From IMG/VR virus record IMGVR_UViG_3300020474_000094, positions 1 to 25,882 of that record: a DNA stretch of 25,882 nt. One strand, written 5' to 3'. The notes under the pieces are model-generated. The model saw only the letters and a program-made list of their open reading frames with translations, was not told the DNA's origin and ran no database searches. Both the position numbers and the translations under genes were made by a program. Below are positions 21,559-25,882 of this stretch, one piece after another. This stretch comes from a virus. How positions within the stretch are numbered: the stretch's first letter is position 1; each line of letters opens with the position of its first letter.

Positions 21559-21587
21559 ATACTACATCAATTTGGGGCTATTGTCAA
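21559..21587 (-). promoter_or_regulatory. Sigma70-like promoter P6 for gp55
   Basis: The -35 TTGACA at 21587-21582, a 17-nt spacer beginning ATAGCCCC and ending GATG, and the -10 TAGTAT at 21564-21559. It lies in the 67-nt gap before gp55 and would drive the gp55-gp47-gp46 operon. It shares its -10 with the promoter at 11540. Confidence 0.65.
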
Positions 21588-21598
21588 GTTTTATTTTG

Positions 21599-22036
21599 TT
21601 AATGAATTGTCTTTTTTCGTAGTAAATCGCCATATAAATCTTGCCACTCTTCTGTGGTGTCATACTCATCAAAAGCGTCTGATGGCATTTCATCTGCTAA
21701 TAGTTGTTCTGGTGAGGGCGATTTACCCCAATCTTCTGATTTCATGTTGTCCATTTTTGCAACAACATACTCATAATATCTACCTAGTCCAATTGAGGCA
21801 TCTATTCTTAACGTAACAGAATCACTTGGAATTTTATGTACAGTTTCATCTGTGAATGGTTGTAACCATCTAGATAATCCTAAAGTTTCCATAAACCCCC
21901 TTGGGCCGTGTTTGGAAAACAAATCCATTTTCATAGGGTCAGAAATCTCATAATGTTCATCGGTAGTTTTAATTAACTTACAGATTACATCTTCACCATT
22001 ATTTAATTTGAAAATATGGTATTTTTCATTACTCAT
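21599..22036 (-). CDS. Hypothetical protein, possible Sm/Lsm-like N-terminus
   Basis: Not firmly recognised. 145 aa. The N-terminus YHIFKLNNGEDVICKLIKT...HYEISDPMKM has the strand-turn-strand rhythm of Lsm/Sm-like small beta barrels (L-x-x-G-x-x-V...G/K-x-V), seen also in some phage proteins. The C-terminal half is helical and acidic, ending DLYGDLLRKKTIH. The ATG at 22036 has AAAGG about 9 nt upstream and overlaps the end of uvsW by 8 nt. It is the last gene before the gp55 promoter. Confidence 0.6.
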   Translation of the reverse strand: MSNEKYHIFKLNNGEDVICKLIKTTDEHYEISDPMKMDLFSKHGPRGFMETLGLSRWLQPFTDETVHKIPSDSVTLRIDASIGLGRYYEYVVAKMDNMKSEDWGKSPSPEQLLADEMPSDAFDEYDTTEEWQDLYGDLLRKKTIH

Positions 22037-23492
22037 ATAATTTTACCTTTTCTACCTTATAGTTTAATTCTTCTGTCTTGTATATATTTAGTCTCTGTTG
22101 GAAATGTCTGTATGTGAAATTTTGTCTACTTAGATATGATATATCATCTGCAATATCAAAGATTAAAACGGAATCTTTATTATCGCCCTTACGCAATCCA
22201 CGGCCAATTGATTGGAGCACTCGTACCCTACTTTTAGATGGTGATGCGAACACGATGTTATGAAGATTGCGAATATTAATGCCTGTAGAAAATGTACCAT
22301 AAGAAGCAATAATGATTGCGTTTTTTTCATTTTCAACAATTCCTCGTATCTCTTCTCTAGTTTTAGTTTCTGTATTACCATAAACAAAAAAAACCTTTTT
22401 ATTTGAATCCTTCATCATATCATAGAGTGGTTTACCATGTTTCTCTACAAGTTGAAAAAGGATTAATGTGTTACCCTTTACGGTTTCCCCTAACCTTTTG
22501 ACAAAATTGTTTCGTTTAGCATGTGAAACAATGTAGTTCATTTCTTCTTGATAATCGTATTTTTTAACTCTTTTACACTCTTCTTTATCATGCTTTAAAA
22601 CTATGCAGTTAATATTTAGTTGTGAAAGTGTTCCTTTATCTATTAATTGTTTTGTGGTAGTTACTTTTTGAACTGTGCCAAATAATCCCTCTAAGATTAA
22701 TTGATGAGTTTCCATACCATCCAAAGTTCCAGTAAATCCAAATCTGTATTTACATTCTGTAAGAAAAGTCATAATCTTAGTAAGACTTTTAGATTTAAAC
22801 AAGTGAGCCTCATCTCCTATCACACAACCAAATTGATTAAAATAGGTTCTAGGCATCTTGTAAATTGACTGCCAAGTTGAAATAACTATAGGTAATTCTG
22901 TGTCTTTATCATGTCCAGAATATATCTTGTGAAGTTTTTTTCTATCCATTCCATAGGAAATAAAATCTCCATACATCTGTTCTACTAAAGATGTAGTTGG
23001 AACTATAATTAATATCTTCTTTTCTTGTAATAATTGATAATATCTAGTTAAGATATAAATTATGAGTGACTTGCCTGAAGCAGTAGGAGATACAAGAAAA
23101 CACCTATTTTTTGATATAGCATGTTGGATAGCATCAATCTGATAGTCTCGCATTTTGATTTTTGTGGGTAATATTGAAGAGGTGAATGCTTCCACATCTC
23201 CACGAATAACATTCCGTTCATTGTCGAATCCTTCCGTTTCTAAATTAATATTATTATCTTTACAAAAACGCTTGACATACGCCATCAAGCCAGTATATAA
23301 TGAACTTGTTCTTAGTTCATATAATCTTATCTTTCCATCCCATAAACGCCTTCGGTAGTGGGGCATGTATTTGGCGCCTGGCACTTCAAAAGTAAAATAG
23401 TCTTTGAGGTTGTGTTCAACATCTTCATCAACTTCACTTACTTTCATAAACACTTCATTTTTTTTGGTTAGTTTCACTTTTTCATCCACCAA
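22029..23492 (-). CDS. uvsW: DEAH-box helicase UvsW
   Basis: Superfamily 2 helicase that unwinds branched DNA and R-loops and helps switch T4 from origin- to recombination-dependent replication; 487 aa versus 503 in T4. The N-terminal domain keeps the RRLWDGKIRLYE signature. Motif I SPTASGKS (135-142), motif II GDEAH (226-230), the FGFTGT region and motif VI QSIGRGLRKG are present. There is no ATG at the expected N-terminus: TTG at 23492 or GTG at 23489 gives the T4-like start DEKVKL, while the first ATG (23447) would cut about 15 residues. No strong Shine-Dalgarno is visible; translation may be coupled to the overlapping methyltransferase gene. Confidence 0.93.
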   Translation of the reverse strand: MVDEKVKLTKKNEVFMKVSEVDEDVEHNLKDYFTFEVPGAKYMPHYRRRLWDGKIRLYELRTSSLYTGLMAYVKRFCKDNNINLETEGFDNERNVIRGDVEAFTSSILPTKIKMRDYQIDAIQHAISKNRCFLVSPTASGKSLIIYILTRYYQLLQEKKILIIVPTTSLVEQMYGDFISYGMDRKKLHKIYSGHDKDTELPIVISTWQSIYKMPRTYFNQFGCVIGDEAHLFKSKSLTKIMTFLTECKYRFGFTGTLDGMETHQLILEGLFGTVQKVTTTKQLIDKGTLSQLNINCIVLKHDKEECKRVKKYDYQEEMNYIVSHAKRNNFVKRLGETVKGNTLILFQLVEKHGKPLYDMMKDSNKKVFFVYGNTETKTREEIRGIVENEKNAIIIASYGTFSTGINIRNLHNIVFASPSKSRVRVLQSIGRGLRKGDNKDSVLIFDIADDISYLSRQNFTYRHFQQRLNIYKTEELNYKVEKVKLYE

Positions 23493-23998
23493 TAATAATT
23501 ATGAGGAACTTGGGGTTTAGGATAATTTACAATATCACCTAATATTTTTAATTTGTATTTTTTTGTAACAACTTTTATAAAATTTGTTGTCCACCTTGCT
23601 CTTATAACTATATACTTTTTAGACCATTTATACACAAAATCAAAGTCTGATAATGTATCTTTATGTGTATATCTACGATCTGATTCATTTATTATGTTAG
23701 AATCATTTATATTCAAACTTCCTATACACATAACAACATCAGCACACTCTGGTTCAAAGGGAGCTTCTTTTATCGTACAGATATAGTCTGGTTCATAAAC
23801 ATTACCCCCAAGTACTTTGCCAGGCGATGTTCCAATTCTTCCCCATTTAGATTGATCAAAACCCACAACATTATTTACCAAACCTTTACTCCAAAAGTTA
23901 CCACAACCAACATCAATAACTAAATTAGGTTTTACTTTATTAATATCATCAGCAATTATTTGTTTTAAATTATCATTAAAATGAGAGACTATTTCCAT
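23474..23998 (-). CDS. SAM-dependent methyltransferase-like protein
   Basis: A 174-aa class I methyltransferase-like protein. Motif I is LVIDVGCGNFWSKGL, followed by VVGFDQSKW (acidic end of strand 2) and PECADVVMCIGSLNIND as the motif IV region. The remainder, FVYKWSKKYIVIRARW and KYKLKILGD, fits later strands of the Rossmann-like fold. Substrate unknown; small-molecule, protein or nucleic acid are all possible. The ATG at 23998 has TTAGG about 7 nt upstream; a TTG at 24016 would extend it by six residues. It overlaps the preceding oxygenase gene by about 10 nt and uvsW by 19 nt. Confidence 0.7.
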   Translation of the reverse strand: MEIVSHFNDNLKQIIADDINKVKPNLVIDVGCGNFWSKGLVNNVVGFDQSKWGRIGTSPGKVLGGNVYEPDYICTIKEAPFEPECADVVMCIGSLNINDSNIINESDRRYTHKDTLSDFDFVYKWSKKYIVIRARWTTNFIKVVTKKYKLKILGDIVNYPKPQVPHNYYWWMKK

Positions 23999-24531
23999 TT
24001 TGAACCTAATACCCAACCTACGAGACTTCTTCTTATTCCATTTGTAATTGGACGAACTCTATGCCACTGGTCAGATTTAAAGAAAAGTGCTGTATCTGGT
24101 AATGAATGAAATGTTTCATATCTATCTTTAACAGCAGGCGAGTATATTTCTAAATCAAACTCTCCACCTTCAAAAGTGTCATTTAAAAAAACAGAGAATG
24201 ACATTTTTCTTACCCTACCATCTTTATATGGTTCTGTGTGAGCATCTTGATGCCAACCATATTCACCACCTATAGGATATTCTCCATATTGTAATGGTTC
24301 TATTGCATCTATATCAAATCCCCAACCTACTTCTTGATTAACTTTTTTAGCAATCTGTAAAAAGTGTTCTCGTATATCTGCATCTTCTATAAAAGAAACA
24401 TAGGAGTCTCTTTTAATTTTTCCAGTTTGATTATGAGTTTGAGCTGCTTTTGCACCCCTAACTCTATCCATAGTCATGGTTATTAAATATTGTGGTATTT
24501 CTCTAGTTATATAAGGCCATCCGTAAGACAT
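23989..24531 (-). CDS. 2OG-Fe(II) oxygenase (PKHD-type)
   Basis: A 180-aa prolyl-4-hydroxylase-like oxygenase. Metal ligands lie in YGWHQDAH (H-x-D) and QWHRVRPI (distal His), and the 2OG arginine in GIRRSLVGWVLG. The intervening SFSVFLND...GGEFDL is the usual strand pair of PKHD-type proteins such as PiuC. These hydroxylate protein or small-molecule substrates; the target here is unknown. The ATG at 24531 forms a TAATG junction with the uvsY stop; the ATG at 24549 is also in frame and adds six residues. A GGGAG precedes 24531 by 11 nt, so the start is not certain. Confidence 0.88.
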   Translation of the reverse strand: MSYGWPYITREIPQYLITMTMDRVRGAKAAQTHNQTGKIKRDSYVSFIEDADIREHFLQIAKKVNQEVGWGFDIDAIEPLQYGEYPIGGEYGWHQDAHTEPYKDGRVRKMSFSVFLNDTFEGGEFDLEIYSPAVKDRYETFHSLPDTALFFKSDQWHRVRPITNGIRRSLVGWVLGSKWK

Positions 24532-24956
24532 TACATTCCATGCTCCCATTGTCTAAATGCAATAGCGTTTTTAATATCCCACCCTCTACCTTGGATAGAT
24601 TTTAAAACACCATCAATATATTTGACAATTGTTTCAAGGTACATAATTTTATGTTCCATTTGAATGATATCTTCATCGGATTCTATGTATATTGATAAGT
24701 CTGTTTTTAATACTTTTAAATCAAACGGTTTTGTTGCATAAATTTTTGCATCAGCTTTACCACCGTAATATTCCCACTTATCTCTGTAAATAACTTTATA
24801 CTCTCCTTTTGCTTTGTACAAAAGTAATTCGTATCTAGTTTTGTGGTCTAGATATTTTGCATAAAGTTCTTGGTTTTTGAGAGATTCGGTATCTAACTTT
24901 TCATCATTTACTACCAAGTCATTTGCGACTTGAATCTTCAATTCATCTAGTGTCAT
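24531..24956 (-). CDS. uvsY: Recombination mediator UvsY
   Basis: T4 UvsY homologue, 141 aa versus 137 in T4. UvsY helps load UvsX recombinase on gp32-covered single strands. The similarity is spread over the protein: MTLDELKIQVANDLVVNDEKLD, ELYAKYLDHKT, KVIYRDKWEYYGGKADAKIY, DEDIIQMEHKIMYLETIVKYIDGVLKSIQGRGWDIKNAIAFRQWE, the last part closely matching the T4 C-terminus. The ATG at 24956 has AAAGGA about 9 nt upstream. A TATAAATA late box lies 21-28 nt before it, at the end of the preceding gene. Confidence 0.93.
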   Translation of the reverse strand: MTLDELKIQVANDLVVNDEKLDTESLKNQELYAKYLDHKTRYELLLYKAKGEYKVIYRDKWEYYGGKADAKIYATKPFDLKVLKTDLSIYIESDEDIIQMEHKIMYLETIVKYIDGVLKSIQGRGWDIKNAIAFRQWEHGM

Positions 24957-24976
24957 AATATATCCTTTGTTAATAC

Positions 24977-24984
24977 TATTTATA
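24977..24984 (-). promoter_or_regulatory. T4-type late promoter box before uvsY
   Basis: TATAAATA on the minus strand, an exact match to the T4 late promoter -10 recognised by gp55. It overlaps the stop codon of the upstream gene. The expected transcription start is about 24971, giving a short leader before uvsY. Confidence 0.6.
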
Positions 24985-25561
24985 TCTTATTAATAGTATA
25001 TATTTTATATCTAAAACTTACGTCTGCTGTTAAATTTTCTACATCCGTTGCTTGTTGTGTGAATGATAATGCACCTACCGATACTGGAAAAATATCTTCA
25101 AATCGTACTTCAACAATTGGATTATTTTTGTTTGATAATATAGTTAGTGTTGCATCAGAATACATTGATCTGTCAGCAACGGCACTCCCAACTTGGTCAA
25201 CCGATACAGTTCTAGCATCACTTGGTGTTACAGAGGTATTATTTCTAAAAAATGAAAATTGACTTCTTTGTTGTGGAAAACCAATTCCAGTTAACCATCC
25301 ATGTATTTCTCTATAATTTTCTAATTCTTCATCAACAATAAAAGTAATATCTAAATTACCATATGTAATATTTGTGCCTGGGATTGGTATATCTTTAAAT
25401 GGTGTAGGTATAACTGCCTCCCCCAAAGTCAAGTCTGGAACAGATACCGCTGTAGTATTAAATTGCACTTTTGGAAGTTGCAATATATTAAAAGCAAATT
25501 GTGTAGGACTTGCATAGTCCAAATTTGTTGGTTGTCTTGACAACGGATTATTATCTACCAC
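24980..25561 (-). CDS. Tail-tube-like virion protein
   Basis: A 193-aa, beta-rich protein. The pattern FAFNILQLPKVQF...VPDLTLGEAVIPTPFKDIPIPG, then LDITFIVDEELENYREIHGWLTGIGFP, and the end FEDIFPVSVGALSF...VSFRYKIYTI follow the layout of myovirus tail-tube proteins (T4 gp19: P-x-G...M/V-x-D-x...W, then D-x-W-P-x-x-V-G-x-L-x-L and a final strand). It may be a tube paralogue or another neck/tail completion protein such as the gp3 position in marine T4-likes; I cannot decide. The start is GTG at 25561, with AAGGAG 6 nt upstream. A late promoter box precedes it, fitting a structural gene. Confidence 0.6.
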   Translation of the reverse strand: MVDNNPLSRQPTNLDYASPTQFAFNILQLPKVQFNTTAVSVPDLTLGEAVIPTPFKDIPIPGTNITYGNLDITFIVDEELENYREIHGWLTGIGFPQQRSQFSFFRNNTSVTPSDARTVSVDQVGSAVADRSMYSDATLTILSNKNNPIVEVRFEDIFPVSVGALSFTQQATDVENLTADVSFRYKIYTINKI

Positions 25562-25567
25562 TACAAA

Positions 25568-25573
25568 CTCCTT
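25568..25573 (-). promoter_or_regulatory. Shine-Dalgarno AAGGAG before a GTG start
   Basis: AAGGAG 6 nt before the GTG at 25561-25559. It decides the start of the tail-tube-like gene, for which no ATG is available. Confidence 0.6.
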
Positions 25574-25586
25574 ACAGTTATATCTT

Positions 25587-25594
25587 TATTTATA
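25587..25594 (-). promoter_or_regulatory. T4-type late promoter box before tail-tube-like gene
   Basis: TATAAATA, an exact match to the T4 late promoter element, just downstream of the gp23 terminator and about 26 nt before the GTG start. It would restart late transcription after the capsid gene. Confidence 0.75.
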
Positions 25595-25599
25595 ACGCT

Positions 25600-25628
25600 A
25601 AAAAAAAGGGGGAGCGAACCCCCCCTTT
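25600..25628 (-). terminator. Intrinsic terminator after gp23
   Basis: On the minus strand AAAGGGGG pairs with CCCCCTTT around an 8-nt loop and runs straight into eight T residues, a classic Rho-independent terminator. It lies 17 nt after the capsid gene stop codon. Confidence 0.88.
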
Positions 25629-25645
25629 AGTATTCTTTTTAAATA

Positions 25646-25882
25646 TTACATTAAGTTTGAAACTTTAACTTTTCTGTAGTACTTATTAGTTGCAGAACTG
25701 ATACTAATTGCACCGTTAGCAGCCGCAGCAACTGTTCCAGTGTGGAACGGATTAGCAGCGATACCGTATCTAGTTTTGAAACCAATTTTCGGTTGGAATG
25801 TGTTCTCACCAACTGCACGAACCATTTGTAGTGGAACGTATGGGCAATAGAACATACCAGCGTCATAAGGTGATGTACCTTT
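25646..25882 (-). CDS. 23: Major capsid protein gp23, C-terminal fragment
   Basis: Only the last 78 codons are inside the window; the 5' part lies beyond the right edge. The readable part, KGTSPYDAGMFYCPYVPLQM, then NTFQPKIGFKTRYGIAANPF and the final YYRKVKVSNLM, follows the T4 gp23 C-terminus (MFYAPYV..., FQPVMGFKTRYGI..NPF, ...YFRRVYVKGI). The protein forms the hexamers of the T4 head; in T4 it is cleaved at its N-terminus by gp21. An intrinsic terminator follows directly, as expected for a very highly expressed gene. Confidence 0.93.
   Translation of the reverse strand, partial: KGTSPYDAGMFYCPYVPLQMVRAVGENTFQPKIGFKTRYGIAANPFHTGTVAAAANGAISISSATNKYYRKVKVSNLM

Noticed and set aside
25646-25866. 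Alternative frame over the gp23 end beginning at 25866
   Set aside because: The other frame matches gp23 C-terminal sequence and stops just before a terminator; the alternative shows no family resemblance.

Overview
The window reads as part of the genome of a marine T4-like myovirus (cyanophage/pelagiphage-type "exo-T4" relative). It is AT-rich, and every gene I can support lies on the minus strand, so transcription runs from high to low coordinates. The T4 core genes appear in transcriptional order as gp23 (3' end only), a tail-tube-like protein, uvsY, uvsW, gp55, gp47, gp46, gp45, gp44, gp62, regA and gp43. The T4 identities come from motif recognition and remembered family sequences, not from a search. 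The host is not evident. A small heat-shock protein, a CobS-like ATPase and 2OG-Fe(II) oxygenases between core genes are typical of marine T4-like phages; no photosynthesis gene is present here.

Layout in transcription order. (1) 25882-24957: end of the major capsid gene, a strong intrinsic terminator, a T4-type late promoter (TATAAATA) and a tail-tube-like protein; a second late box precedes uvsY. (2) 24956-21599: uvsY, a 2OG oxygenase, a small methyltransferase, uvsW and a small unknown protein. (3) 21598-15870: a sigma70-like promoter, then a tightly overlapped run: late sigma factor gp55, a 56-aa zinc-ribbon protein, gp47, an APS-kinase-like P-loop protein, an HxGH nucleotidyltransferase, gp46, an MT-A70 adenine methyltransferase and an SGNH hydrolase. 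(4) 15869-11180: four separately promoted units: a VWA/HExxH protein, a MoxR/CobS-like AAA+ ATPase followed by tRNA-Trp, a small heat-shock protein, and a small winged-helix protein. (5) 11179-5244: a 2OG oxygenase, a DUF3310-like protein, clamp gp45, clamp loader gp44/gp62 with another 2OG oxygenase between them, translational repressor RegA, a RimK-like ligase fused to a retropepsin-like RimB-type domain, and an 80-codon unknown. (6) 5243-1: gp43 DNA polymerase behind its own promoter, a DruA/DUF4338-like protein, a PD-(D/E)XK nuclease, a GT-B-type glycosyltransferase, and the start of a second glycosyltransferase resembling the TET-associated (TAGT) type.

How the genes fit together: gp43/44/62/45 form the replicase and clamp machinery, gp46/47 with UvsY and UvsW carry out recombination-dependent replication, RegA would tune early protein synthesis, and gp55 (with the clamp) would direct late transcription from the TATAAATA boxes. 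Accessory genes for nucleotide or DNA modification (MT-A70, glycosyltransferases, perhaps the kinase/nucleotidyltransferase pair) and protein modification or remodelling (RimK-RimB fusion, AAA+/VWA pair, sHSP, 2OG oxygenases) are inserted between them.

The most notable unexplained structure is regulatory. Six intergenic promoters share a -35 box, a GCC block just after it and a 17-nt spacer. An 18-bp perfect inverted repeat flanks the VWA gene. Also notable are the RimK-RimB fusion, the out-of-frame kinase/nucleotidyltransferase overlap, and the possible DNA-hypermodification cluster beyond gp43.
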